NCBI GenBank assembly: GCA_905235505.1
Contig: CAJOMJ010000002.1
Coordinates: 16,484-80,483, forward strand
DNA length: 64,000 nt
DNA from: Paludibacteraceae bacterium
Lineage (GTDB): Bacteria; Bacteroidota; Bacteroidia; Bacteroidales; Paludibacteraceae
Direction: 5' to 3'
The notes under the pieces were generated by a model. The model did not search any database. It was not told where the DNA came from and saw only the letters and a list, made by a program, of their open reading frames with translations. The position numbers and the translations under genes were made by a program. Shown here piece by piece: positions 1 to 8,012 of the stretch (position 1 is the first letter of the stretch; every line of letters starts with the position of its first letter).

Positions 1-26
1 GGTCGCGACTTTTTTATTAACCATTC

Positions 27-65
27 GAAGACTAATTATATAATCTTCTACACGGACTCTGTCCG
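27..65 (+). other. Leader of metK with two small hairpins
   Basis: The 85 bases before metK hold two short inverted repeats: GAAGA/TCTTC at about 27-48, and CGGAC/GTCCG around a 3-nt loop at about 53-65. No TAnnTTTG promoter is visible, so the promoter probably lies before the window. I could not match this to a SAM riboswitch class; the hairpins may simply be the end of an upstream terminator. Confidence 0.3.
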
Positions 66-85
66 CCCTAATTCTAAAATCAACT

Positions 86-1330
86 ATGGCTTACTTATTC
101 ACTTCCGAAAGTGTTTCCGAAGGTCATCCCGACAAAGTGGCTGACCAAATCTCCGACGCCGTTCTCGACCAGTTCCTCGCTCTCGACCCTGACTCCCACG
201 TTGCTTGCGAAACCCTCGTCACTACTGGGCAAGTCGTTGTTGCAGGCGAAGTGCGAAGCAATATCAATGTCAATGTACAGGATGTTGTTCGCAAGACAAT
301 CAACCGTATTGGTTATACTAAATCTGCTTATATGTTCGATGGTAACTCCTGCGGTATCTTCACTGCTCTCCATGAGCAGTCGCAAGACATCAATCAGGGT
401 GTCTCTCGTGGAGACAAACTCTCGCAGGGAGCAGGCGATCAGGGTATGATGTTCGGATATGCTACCGCTGAAACCGACAACTACATGCCCCTCACTCTTG
501 ACCTCGCCCATACTCTTGTCTATGCCCTTGCACGTATTCGCAAAGAGGGCAGACAGATGCAGTATCTCCGCCCTGATGCCAAGTCGCAGGTTACTATTGA
601 GTACAACGATGACGGCGAACCCGTGCGCATTGACACTATCGTCGTCTCCACCCAGCATGACCCTGATGTCACCCAGGAGCAGATACGTGAGGATGTAATC
701 AATATCCTCCTCCCGCGTGTTGCTACCCGTGACAGCCGCTATGCTGCACTCCTCAATGCCAAAGACTACAATCTGCTCGTCAATCCTACCGGTAACTTCG
801 TCATCGGGGGCCCTCATGGTGATACAGGTCTCACCGGCCGTAAGATTATCGTTGACACCTATGGTGGTCGTGGCGCTCACGGCGGCGGTGCCTTCTCAGG
901 CAAAGACCCGAGCAAAGTTGACCGCTCTGCCGCTTATGCCGCACGTTATATTGCTAAAAACCTCGTTGCTGCCGGTGTGGCACGTGAGGTACTCGTGCAA
1001 CTCAGCTATGCCATCGGTGTGGCTGAACCCGTCTCTGTCTATGTAAATACTTATGGCACAGCCAAAGTCAATCTCACCGACAATCAGATAGCAGACCGGA
1101 TTACCCGCCTCTTCGACCTTCGCCCGGGGGCTATTGAGCAGACCCTGCATCTCCGCCAGCCTATCTATGAGGAGACTGCCTCCTATGGGCACATGGGACG
1201 TACCCCCCAAGTAGTTGAGAAGACTTTCATCGACGGCAACGGCAACACTATAACCCGGCAAGTAGAACTCTTCACTTGGGAGAAACTCGACCGCGTAGAG
1301 CGGATAAAAACTGAATTTGGTCTCAAATAG
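86..1330 (+). CDS. metK: S-adenosylmethionine synthetase
   Basis: Makes S-adenosylmethionine from methionine and ATP in the cytoplasm, supplying methylation and polyamine synthesis. The protein is 414 residues, slightly longer than the roughly 385-residue E. coli enzyme and typical for Bacteroidetes. Family signatures are clear: the N-terminal [14 protein letters not shown] segment with its nucleotide-binding His and Asp, the [11 protein letters not shown] hexapeptide region near residue 116, and the glycine-rich [17 protein letters not shown] loop near residue 265. The start follows an AT-rich leader without a Shine-Dalgarno sequence. It is followed by aqpZ under its own promoter, so metK appears to be transcribed separately. 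Identification is secure. Confidence 0.97.
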   Translation: MAYLFTSESVSEGHPDKVADQISDAVLDQFLALDPDSHVACETLVTTGQVVVAGEVRSNINVNVQDVVRKTINRIGYTKSAYMFDGNSCGIFTALHEQSQDINQGVSRGDKLSQGAGDQGMMFGYATAETDNYMPLTLDLAHTLVYALARIRKEGRQMQYLRPDAKSQVTIEYNDDGEPVRIDTIVVSTQHDPDVTQEQIREDVINILLPRVATRDSRYAALLNAKDYNLLVNPTGNFVIGGPHGDTGLTGRKIIVDTYGGRGAHGGGAFSGKDPSKVDRSAAYAARYIAKNLVAAGVAREVLVQLSYAIGVAEPVSVYVNTYGTAKVNLTDNQIADRITRLFDLRPGAIEQTLHLRQPIYEETASYGHMGRTPQVVEKTFIDGNGNTITRQVELFTWEKLDRVERIKTEFGLK

Positions 1331-1388
1331 TTTTTCTTACTATAAACTTTCTTCTTTTTAATATTCCTCTGAAATAAGCCGATAAACA

Positions 1389-1420
1389 TTTGCAAGTTTC
1401 AGAGGAATGTTGTATCTTTG
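1389..1420 (+). promoter_or_regulatory. Bacteroidetes promoter for aqpZ
   Basis: A TTTG at 1389-1392 and a TATCTTTG at 1413-1420 are separated by 20 bp, matching the Bacteroidetes -33/-7 promoter. The expected transcript starts about 55 nt before the aqpZ start codon, and the leader is A/C-rich. Confidence 0.75.
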
Positions 1421-1480
1421 CAGTGTTGAAACAGAAACAATTTTTAACAACATAACAATAAACAAAAAAACAAAACAGTT

Positions 1481-2200
1481 ATGAAGATTACAAACAAACT
1501 TCTGGCCGAGTGTCTTGGTACATTCTGGCTTGTCTTCGGCGGTTGCGGTACAGCAATCTTTGCCGGTGGTAGTGTAGGTTTCCTCGGCGTTGCTCTCGCC
1601 TTTGGTCTTACAGTTGTTACTATGGCTTATGCCATCGGGCACATCTCAGGTGCTCACCTGAATCCTGCCGTTTCTCTTGGCGTATTCTGCAACGGTCGTA
1701 TGACTTGGAAAGAGATGCTTCTCTACTGGTGCGCACAAATCATTGGTGCTATCATTGCAGCTGCTGTACTCTTTGGTCTTGTTAAGGCTGCAGGTATGGA
1801 GGTCGGCACTTTTGCCGCTAATGGTTATGGTGAGTTCTTCGAAGGTGCTGCAGGTTATCAGCAGATCAGCTGCGGTGGCGCATTTGTTATTGAGGCAGTC
1901 CTTACCTTCGTCTTCCTCATGGTTATTCTCGGTGCTACCGACGACAAACATGCCAACGGCAAGTTCGCAGGTCTCGCTATCGGTCTCTGCCTTACACTGA
2001 TTCACCTTATCAGTATTCCTCTGACCAACACCTCCGTTAACCCCGCACGCAGTATCTCGCAGGCCATCTTCTCTGAAAATGCACTTGCTCTGCCCCAACT
2101 CTGGCTCTTCATCGTTGCTCCTCTCGTAGGTGCTGCCCTCGCAGGTTTCGCTTACAAAGGCATCACTTGCACTTGCTGCTGCAAGAAAGAAGCCAAATAA
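1481..2200 (+). CDS. aqpZ: Aquaporin Z-type water channel
   Basis: A 239-residue inner-membrane channel of the MIP family with six predicted helices and two half-helices. Both NPA motifs are present: HLNPAV near residues 59-64 and VNPARS near 186-191. The selectivity-filter residues look like the water-selective AqpZ type, with His near 175 in LTLIHLISIP and Arg190 after the second NPA, rather than a glycerol facilitator. The C-terminal tail is unusual: it ends with four cysteines in a short stretch (TCTCCCKKEAK), which could bind metal or be oxidised. The gene stands alone between its own promoter and a strong terminator. Confidence 0.93.
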   Translation: MKITNKLLAECLGTFWLVFGGCGTAIFAGGSVGFLGVALAFGLTVVTMAYAIGHISGAHLNPAVSLGVFCNGRMTWKEMLLYWCAQIIGAIIAAAVLFGLVKAAGMEVGTFAANGYGEFFEGAAGYQQISCGGAFVIEAVLTFVFLMVILGATDDKHANGKFAGLAIGLCLTLIHLISIPLTNTSVNPARSISQAIFSENALALPQLWLFIVAPLVGAALAGFAYKGITCTCCCKKEAK

Positions 2201-2223
2201 ATCAGAGCGTATAAGATACTATA

Positions 2224-2247
2224 ATATCGGCATATTATATCCGATAT
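2224..2247 (+). repeat. Small inverted repeat after aqpZ
   Basis: ATATCGG at 2224-2230 pairs with CCGATAT at 2241-2247. It sits directly before the stronger terminator hairpin, so the aqpZ transcript would end in two consecutive stems. Confidence 0.4.
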
Positions 2248-2255
2248 CTAATATA

Positions 2256-2288
2256 AAAGACCGCTTCATGCAGAGTGAAGCGGTCTTT
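2256..2288 (+). terminator. Terminator after aqpZ
   Basis: A perfect 13-bp stem (AAAGACCGCTTCA at 2256-2268 with its complement at 2276-2288) around a 7-nt loop; the right arm ends in TTT. Confidence 0.75.
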
Positions 2289-2479
2289 GTATCCCTATAT
2301 CCCATACTGCTCTCACAATCATCACCTCCCTTTCAATAAAACTTCTCGATATATCGATTTCCCGGAATATCGAACTTCTCAATCTTACATCAACAACTCT
2401 GATGTGTGGAAATAATAACCATGTGAATCAGTGTGTTTTGATAATAAAATTGCAGCAGATGTCTTTTTGTCGGAATATG

Positions 2480-2511
2480 TTTGCATAATGTTAAAAAATA
2501 TATTACCTTTG
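2480..2511 (+). promoter_or_regulatory. Promoter of the first BACON lipoprotein
   Basis: TTTG at 2480-2483, a 20-bp spacer, and TACCTTTG at 2504-2511. It lies inside the longest open frame, which begins at 2431, so it decides the start: translation must begin downstream, at 2539. Confidence 0.8.
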
Positions 2512-2538
2512 CACCTGCTTAATGTAAACTACCGCATC

Positions 2539-3906
2539 ATGAAAAAGTCCATTTTTCCTGTTATTGCATTGGCAATGTGTCTGTTTTCATGTAAGGACAA
2601 GTCTCAAATCGATGACACCCTGTCTCTTACTGAGTCTCAAATCGAAGCGGATATCAAGGGTGGAGAGTACTCGCTTTCTGTCATCTGCAAAGGGCCTTGG
2701 TCTGCCACCGTTGAATCCGGTAATGACTGGCTCAGCCTTTCTCCTACCGAAGGTGAAGGCACTACCGTCGTTACTGTCACTACACAACCCGGCTCCGACT
2801 ATGCCATTGCTTATATCACTTTCACCTACAAAGACCAGAACTCCTATCTCACTGTCGTTAGACGTGCCAACTCCTCTGCAGGAAACGATGCTGTTCAACT
2901 GGATAAGAATGCTATCGATTCTCCGGCAGAAGGTGGTGACTTCGAAATCAATGTTACCTCCAATGTCAAATGGATGGTGGATAAAACTGCATCATGGATA
3001 ACGGTATCCCCTGGTATAGGAAGCAAAAACGGCAAGATATCTGTCAAGATTGATCCTACAGACACTTACTCCAAAACCCAAGGCAGTATTACAGTCTTCG
3101 AAGTGGGCAACTCCAAAGAGACGGGTGTCGTTATTCCTGTTGTCCGTGAGGGTATCCGAGTTGCCGAATATGCTGTCAGTGATACCAAGAAAGTCATCTT
3201 TGCCCCTGGCAACTTGCAATATAGCCGCTCGCAGAATATCTTCCGCTTTGCCGAGCACCAGTATGACTACATCGGCAAAGACAATGAACATATTGCCGAA
3301 TCATTCTATCCCGGTTGGATCGACCTCTTTGGTTGGGGCACAAGCGGGTATAATGAAATCTATCCCTACACCTGTTCCAAAGAATATGTGGACTACTATT
3401 ATACCTCCGATATCGCCGGCACTGACTACGACTGGGGACAGTACAATCCTATTTCTAACGACTTCTATAATAGTTATGCAGACAAAGGCTATTGGCGCAC
3501 TCCTACTCAAGCCGAGATTGAATATCTCTTAAAATACAAGTATGAAAAAGGTGAAGCAGGAATCGTAAAGGTTGTAGAGTTGAATCTCGATTATTACATA
3601 ATCATACTCCCTGATGGTCTTGTCTTGCCCGAAGAATATGATTTGAAGATAAAGGACTCTGATTACGCAGTTTATACCATGGAGCAGTTGCTTTACGTGC
3701 AGGCGCAGGGTGCTGTCATCCTGCCTGCCATGTCAGGCTTACGCTCAGGCTCTGAGTTTGATAATACCGATAGAGGAGGATATTGGACTTCTACTCTTCA
3801 ATATGAATACTCACAAACAGCTTATGTTTATTACCCTGCTTATGGCATTTTGGGAGTTGCAGTTTATCTCGGAAACTCAGTACGCCTCGTGCATGATGTA
3901 AAGTAA
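2539..3906 (+). CDS. Surface lipoprotein with two BACON domains and a lectin-like C-terminal domain
   Basis: A 455-residue predicted outer-membrane lipoprotein. The signal peptide ends in the lipobox LFSC (Cys18), followed by a charged KDK segment. Two BACON-type Ig-like domains follow, at roughly residues 28-105 and 113-200, with WSATVESGNDWLSLSP and VKWMVDKTASWITVSP as signatures. BACON domains are thought to bind carbohydrates or mucin, or to act as spacers. The C-terminal 240 residues (VIFAPGNLQYSRSQ onward, ending YWTST...VRLVHDVK) recur in two other proteins of this window and resemble the C-type-lectin-like FISUMP/DUF1566 group. The longer frame from 2431 is rejected because a promoter lies within it. 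The kinase-AAA+ gene starts 41 bp later and may be co-transcribed. The ligand is unknown. Confidence 0.8.
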   Translation: MKKSIFPVIALAMCLFSCKDKSQIDDTLSLTESQIEADIKGGEYSLSVICKGPWSATVESGNDWLSLSPTEGEGTTVVTVTTQPGSDYAIAYITFTYKDQNSYLTVVRRANSSAGNDAVQLDKNAIDSPAEGGDFEINVTSNVKWMVDKTASWITVSPGIGSKNGKISVKIDPTDTYSKTQGSITVFEVGNSKETGVVIPVVREGIRVAEYAVSDTKKVIFAPGNLQYSRSQNIFRFAEHQYDYIGKDNEHIAESFYPGWIDLFGWGTSGYNEIYPYTCSKEYVDYYYTSDIAGTDYDWGQYNPISNDFYNSYADKGYWRTPTQAEIEYLLKYKYEKGEAGIVKVVELNLDYYIIILPDGLVLPEEYDLKIKDSDYAVYTMEQLLYVQAQGAVILPAMSGLRSGSEFDNTDRGGYWTSTLQYEYSQTAYVYYPAYGILGVAVYLGNSVRLVHDVK

Positions 3907-3947
3907 TATAGCAAATATCAACACCTTAAAATATATAACCGTTAATT

Positions 3948-5828
3948 ATGAGTGTACTGAAAAAAGACGACCGTTTCGCAGGATATGTAGTACAGAACCT
4001 GCTCAAAGAAAATGTCTATTCAGAGACATATAAAGTAGCTGACGACAATGGTGATGCCTACTTCCTTAAGTTATTCAAACTCAAGAATATGCCCGAGAAA
4101 ATGATTACCAAGGGAGTCGTCAAGGAAATAAACTACTGCTCTAAGTTGAACCATGTTAACCTCATAAGTCATATCCGTGACGGGCAGGAACGGCTTGAGT
4201 CAGGCGACTATCAGTATCTCATAACCAACTACTTCAGTGGCGAACTCCTTGTGGAGAAGATCCGGCGTGAAGGCAAAATACCGGTAGAAGAGTCGATCTC
4301 ACTCTTCCTCCAGGTTCTTGAAGGTGTTAAATATATGCACGAACAGCGTCCTCCGCTCTGCCATAACGATATAACCCCAAGCAATATAATGCTCTCTGCC
4401 AAAACCGGCGGAGTGCCCGAACTCATTGATATGGGGCACGTCGGAGAAAGGGCAAACGGCAACCCGCCTTTCGAAACTGCCGACCTTGACCCGTTCTATC
4501 GTGCTAATGAGACCTTTATAGGTGTCTTCGACGAGCAGTCTGATATCTTCTCTGCTTGTGCAGTCTTCTTCACTATGCTTACCGGACAAATTCCTTGGTA
4601 TCAGGATTTGCCCATCAGTAGTAACCCCTCGGAACATGGCGACCGTATTAAACAATATCGCAAAACCCATGCTCTCGATTTCGGTGGTGTGGAGTTGCCC
4701 GACTGGCTCCGTAATGTACTCAACAAAGGTCTCGCTCTTGACTATCAACTCCGCTACGAAAGTGTTGAGCAACTCATTACCGCTATTCGCGAACGCAATG
4801 AGACTTATTCAACACCCCGTCGGGAAGATGGTCTGGCAGGCACGCACAACACTCCCAAAACTCCCAAGCCCGGTGAACCGCGGCATACAAGCGGCTCAGA
4901 TGGACCAACCAATATGGGCAACCCGGGTAACTCAGGTAGTCCTGAACCTAATCCGCAGGGTGAGCCCGAAGCCGGACAATTCCGTGTTCAACGGGGCAAC
5001 GGCAAAGGCTTCGAAGATATAGCAGGAATGCAGGAACTCAAAGACCTGCTCAAGCAAAAGGTCATCTTTGTCCTCCAAAATCAGCAACTTGCCGAAGAAT
5101 ATCGTCTCACGCCGCCGAACGGTATGCTCCTCTATGGCCCCCCGGGTTGTGGTAAGACCTTCTTCGCTGAGAAGTTTGCCGAAGAAGCAGGCTTCAACTT
5201 CATTCTCGTCAAGGCTTCCGACCTCGCAAGTACCTATGTACACGGCTCGCAAGAGAAGATTGCAGCCCTCTTCAAACAAGCTGAACAATCTGCACCTTGC
5301 GTCCTCAACTTCGATGAGTTCGACGCTCTTGTGCCTGTAAGAAGTGGTGATACCAACCAGCACTATGCAAGCGAAGTCAATGAGTTCCTCTCCCAACTCA
5401 ACAACTGCTCTCATAGGAAGATATTCGTCATCGCTACCTCCAACCGGCCTGACAAAATCGACCCTGCCGTACTCCGTACCGGGCGTATCGACAAGCAGAT
5501 CTATGTGCCGCTGCCTGACTTCACCGCACGACACGACATGTTTCTTCATCACCTCAAAGGACGTCCGCAGGAAGACAATATTGACGCCAATCGTCTGGCT
5601 ACTCTCTCAGATGGCTATGTTGCTTCTGATATTGCTTATGTTGTCAACGATGCCGCTATGACTGCTGCTTTCACTCATAAGAAAATCTCACAGGAACTTC
5701 TCGAATCTATCGTTGTCTCTACCAAACCGTCTGTTAAGAAGGAAGTTCTCAAGCAGTATGACGAAATACGTGAGCGTATGGATGGCGTCGCAGGGGCTAA
5801 CGACCGCCGCCGTATCGGCTTCTTCTGA
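3948..5828 (+). CDS. Protein kinase-like domain fused to an AAA+ ATPase
   Basis: A 626-residue soluble protein with two enzymatic modules. Residues about 10-280 form a Ser/Thr kinase fold: a lysine in YFLK (about 41), HNDITPSN in place of HRDxxxxN (about 138-145), and LIDMG in place of DFG. The usual glycine-rich loop is absent, so activity may be altered. A Pro/Gly-rich linker (about 290-350) leads to an AAA+ domain of the FtsH/CDC48 type: Walker A GPPGCGKT (about 397-404), Walker B LNFDEFDAL, sensor ATSN, and RTGRID with an arginine finger. No signal peptide or membrane segment is seen. It follows a BACON lipoprotein by 41 bp with no promoter seen in the gap. The substrate is unknown; kinase-regulated protein remodelling is an inference. 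Confidence 0.85.
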   Translation: MSVLKKDDRFAGYVVQNLLKENVYSETYKVADDNGDAYFLKLFKLKNMPEKMITKGVVKEINYCSKLNHVNLISHIRDGQERLESGDYQYLITNYFSGELLVEKIRREGKIPVEESISLFLQVLEGVKYMHEQRPPLCHNDITPSNIMLSAKTGGVPELIDMGHVGERANGNPPFETADLDPFYRANETFIGVFDEQSDIFSACAVFFTMLTGQIPWYQDLPISSNPSEHGDRIKQYRKTHALDFGGVELPDWLRNVLNKGLALDYQLRYESVEQLITAIRERNETYSTPRREDGLAGTHNTPKTPKPGEPRHTSGSDGPTNMGNPGNSGSPEPNPQGEPEAGQFRVQRGNGKGFEDIAGMQELKDLLKQKVIFVLQNQQLAEEYRLTPPNGMLLYGPPGCGKTFFAEKFAEEAGFNFILVKASDLASTYVHGSQEKIAALFKQAEQSAPCVLNFDEFDALVPVRSGDTNQHYASEVNEFLSQLNNCSHRKIFVIATSNRPDKIDPAVLRTGRIDKQIYVPLPDFTARHDMFLHHLKGRPQEDNIDANRLATLSDGYVASDIAYVVNDAAMTAAFTHKKISQELLESIVVSTKPSVKKEVLKQYDEIRERMDGVAGANDRRRIGFF

Positions 5829-5895
5829 TCTGTGCCTTCATAACACCGATTATCCTGCTCCACAAGGAGAAATAAATAAAAATATTGCAAAGGTA

Positions 5896-5926
5896 TTGCA
5901 TAATCAAAATAAAAGCAGTACCTTTG
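5896..5926 (+). promoter_or_regulatory. Promoter of rplM-rpsI
   Basis: TTG at 5896-5898, a 20-bp spacer, and TACCTTTG at 5919-5926. The first transcribed bases (GCACCCGCTTTTGAGA) nearly match those after the tRNA-Thr promoter at 63274. Confidence 0.8.
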
Positions 5927-5930
5927 CACC

Positions 5931-6049
5931 CGCTTTTGAGACAATGTGTCTCAGCGTAAATAACTTTATTATTAATTAGCCGTGTTTGGGCAGTGCACAC
6001 TTGTGCTTAATAGATGTCTGTCGAACCGGTCATAAAACAACTAACTACA
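5931..6049 (+). promoter_or_regulatory. Structured leader of rplM (candidate ribosomal-protein leader)
   Basis: The 120-nt leader contains a hairpin at 5931-5956 (outer CGCT/AGCG, inner GAGACA/TGTCTC, 3-nt loop) and a second at about 5997-6008 (GCACA/TGTGC). Ribosomal-protein operons are often autoregulated through leader RNA structure, and L13 is a known autoregulator in some bacteria. Whether this one is used that way is inference. Confidence 0.4.
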
Positions 6050-6511
6050 GTGGAAACAACAAGTTACAAGACCTTGTCACTCTCCAAAGAAGCCGCTCGT
6101 GAACAAAAAGAATGGGTGGTAATCGATGCTCAAGGTCAAGTTCTTGGTCGCATGTGCACCAAGATTGCCAAGCTCCTGCGCGGCAAGTACAAACCGTCAT
6201 TCACTCCTAATCAGGACTGTGGTGACAACGTAATCGTTATCAATGCTTCAGGCGTTGAACTTACAGGCAACAAATGGACTGGTCGTCAGTATGTACGCTA
6301 CACCGGTTACCCGGGTGGGCAGCGTGAATATACTCCCCAAGACCTTAAAGACAAAGGCGCTGACCGCCTTATCAAGAAAGTGGTTAAAGGTATGCTTCCC
6401 AAAAACCGTCTGGGAGACAAACTCATCAATAACCTGTACGTGTATGCAGGAAGCGAACATCCGCATGCAGCACAACAACCCAAACTAATTGACATCAATA
6501 CACTTAAATAA
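6050..6511 (+). CDS. rplM: 50S ribosomal protein L13 (uL13)
   Basis: Component of the large ribosomal subunit, assembled early on 23S rRNA. The open frame can begin with ATG at 6014 (165 residues), but I prefer the in-frame GTG at 6050 (153 residues). It gives an N-terminus METTSYKT, which matches the MDTxSYKT start I recall for Bacteroides and Prevotella L13, and the usual family length. Conserved segments include EWVVIDAQGQVLGR, LLRGKYKPSFTP, RYTGYPGGQRE and KGMLPKNRLG. rpsI follows after 8 bp, the usual L13-S9 pair. Identification is certain; the start is likely but not proven. Confidence 0.95.
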   Translation: METTSYKTLSLSKEAAREQKEWVVIDAQGQVLGRMCTKIAKLLRGKYKPSFTPNQDCGDNVIVINASGVELTGNKWTGRQYVRYTGYPGGQREYTPQDLKDKGADRLIKKVVKGMLPKNRLGDKLINNLYVYAGSEHPHAAQQPKLIDINTLK

Positions 6512-6519
6512 ACGCAGCA

Positions 6520-6906
6520 ATGGAAGTAGTAAATGCAATAGGAAGACGTAAAGCAGCAGTCGCTCGCGTTTTCGTGAAAGAAGGTACAGGCAAAATCACT
6601 GTCAATAAGCGTGATTTGGAAGTATATTTCCCTTCCTCCATCCTTCAATATATAGTTAAACAACCTCTCAACACTCTTAATGTGGTTGAGAAATATGATA
6701 TTCAGGTTAATCTCGATGGTGGCGGTTTCAAGGGGCAGGCTGAAGCTCTCCGTCTGGCAATCGCACGTGCTTTGGTAAAGATTAACCCTGAAGACAAAGC
6801 CGCTCTCAAGGCTGAAGGATTCATGACTCGTGATGCTCGTGAGGTTGAACGTAAGAAGCCCGGTCGTCCCAAGGCTCGTAAACGCTTCCAGTTCAGTAAA
6901 CGTTAA
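6520..6906 (+). CDS. rpsI: 30S ribosomal protein S9 (uS9)
   Basis: A 128-residue small-subunit protein whose C-terminal tail reaches the P-site tRNA. It begins MEVVNAIGRRKAAVARV and ends KKPGRPKARKRFQFSKR, the basic tail with terminal Arg that defines S9. It is co-transcribed with rplM (8-bp gap). Confidence 0.97.
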   Translation: MEVVNAIGRRKAAVARVFVKEGTGKITVNKRDLEVYFPSSILQYIVKQPLNTLNVVEKYDIQVNLDGGGFKGQAEALRLAIARALVKINPEDKAALKAEGFMTRDAREVERKKPGRPKARKRFQFSKR

Positions 6907-6941
6907 TCACAAACTGAAACACAACTTGATATTTTTCTCCA

Positions 6942-6975
6942 AATTGCGGGGACTCCTGCGGACTACCCCGCAATT
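6942..6975 (+). terminator. Hairpin between rpsI and rpsB
   Basis: AATTGCGGGG at 6942-6951 pairs perfectly with CCCCGCAATT at 6966-6975 around a 14-nt loop, followed by GTTTTG. It can act as a terminator for rplM-rpsI. It could equally be part of an rpsB leader, because no TAnnTTTG promoter is seen between it and rpsB. Confidence 0.55.
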
Positions 6976-7098
6976 GTTTTGCCCACTCAAAGGCAGTTCT
7001 CGCCTGCCGGCACAACTTCAATTGCTTTGTCTCGGTGAAAGAGTAGGGCAAGACTAAAGGAGATAACAATAACTAACTAACAAAACAAACAAAACAAC

Positions 7099-7950
7099 AT
7101 GAGAACAAATTTCGAAGAATTGCTTGAAGCTGGTGCACATTTCGGTCACCTCAAGCGCAAATGGAATCCCGCTATGGCTCCTTATATCTTTATGGAGCGC
7201 AACGGTATCCACATCCTTGACCTCAACAAGACGGTCGTAAAGATTGACGAGGCTGCTGATGCCCTCAAGAACATTGCCAAGTCAGGCAGAAAAATCCTCT
7301 TCGTTGCTACCAAGAAGCAGGCTAAAGATGTAGTGGCTGAGAAAGCTAAAGAAGTTGGAATGCCTTATATCACTGAGCGTTGGGCAGGTGGTATGCTTAC
7401 CAATTTCCCCACCATCCGTAAGGCTGTCAAGAAAATGAGCAGCATCGACAAGATGATGAACGACGGCACTTTTGATAATATCTCTAAACGTGAGAAACTG
7501 CAAATCACCCGTCAACGTGAGAAACTGGAGAAGAACCTTGGCTCTATTGCCGACCTCACCCGTCTCCCGAGTGCTATCTTCGTGGTTGACGTTATGAAAG
7601 AGCATATCGCTGTCGCTGAGGCTCAACGTCTGGGTATCCCCGTATTCGGTATCGTGGACACCAACTCTGACCCCACCAATATCGATTTCGTCATCCCTGC
7701 TAACGACGATGCTACATCTTCTATCTCTGTCATACTTAATGCTGTATGTGGAGCAATAAAAGAAGGTCTTGAAGAGCGCAAAGTAGAAAAGGCTGACGAG
7801 AATGCTGCCGCTTCACAAAACGATGAAGAGGCTCCCGCTCCTAAAGAACGTCGTCAGCGTGTACGCAAACAGGCAGAACCCAAAGCTCCTGAAAAAGTAG
7901 CCGAGGCTGCTCCTGAAGCTCCTGCTGAAGAAGAAACTACCGAAGAATAA
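7099..7950 (+). CDS. rpsB: 30S ribosomal protein S2 (uS2)
   Basis: A 283-residue small-subunit protein at the head-platform junction. Typical segments are LLEAGAHFGHLKRKWNPAM at the start, ITERWAGGMLTNFPTIRKAV in the middle, and PVFGIVDTNSDPTNIDFVIPANDDA near the end. The C-terminus carries an acidic/basic extension of about 55 residues rich in Ala, Glu and Pro, longer than in E. coli S2 and probably disordered. The leader is A/C-rich with repeated ACAAA units and no Shine-Dalgarno sequence. It is followed by tsf, as in most bacteria. Confidence 0.97.
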   Translation: MRTNFEELLEAGAHFGHLKRKWNPAMAPYIFMERNGIHILDLNKTVVKIDEAADALKNIAKSGRKILFVATKKQAKDVVAEKAKEVGMPYITERWAGGMLTNFPTIRKAVKKMSSIDKMMNDGTFDNISKREKLQITRQREKLEKNLGSIADLTRLPSAIFVVDVMKEHIAVAEAQRLGIPVFGIVDTNSDPTNIDFVIPANDDATSSISVILNAVCGAIKEGLEERKVEKADENAAASQNDEEAPAPKERRQRVRKQAEPKAPEKVAEAAPEAPAEEETTEE

Positions 7951-7957
7951 TTTAACT

Positions 7958-7985
7958 CGTAGAGACGCGACATCGTCACGTCTCC
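7958..7985 (+). repeat. Dispersed palindromic repeat, copy 1
   Basis: CGTAGAGACGCGA (7958-7970), a 5-nt spacer and TCACGTCTCC (7976-7985) form an imperfect hairpin in the rpsB-tsf gap. A 28-nt copy differing at only a few positions lies at 25921-25948. It resembles the small palindromic REP-like repeats scattered in Bacteroidetes genomes. Confidence 0.65.
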
Positions 7986-8012
7986 ATCCACAAATCATCA
8001 AATCAAATCATT

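Noticed and set aside
95-880. Long frame opposite metK
   Set aside because: A shadow of metK on the other strand; its composition follows the codon pattern of the real gene and it has no recognisable domain.
2431-2538. Longer start of the first BACON lipoprotein
   Set aside because: A complete promoter lies inside the extension, and the signal peptide begins only at 2539.
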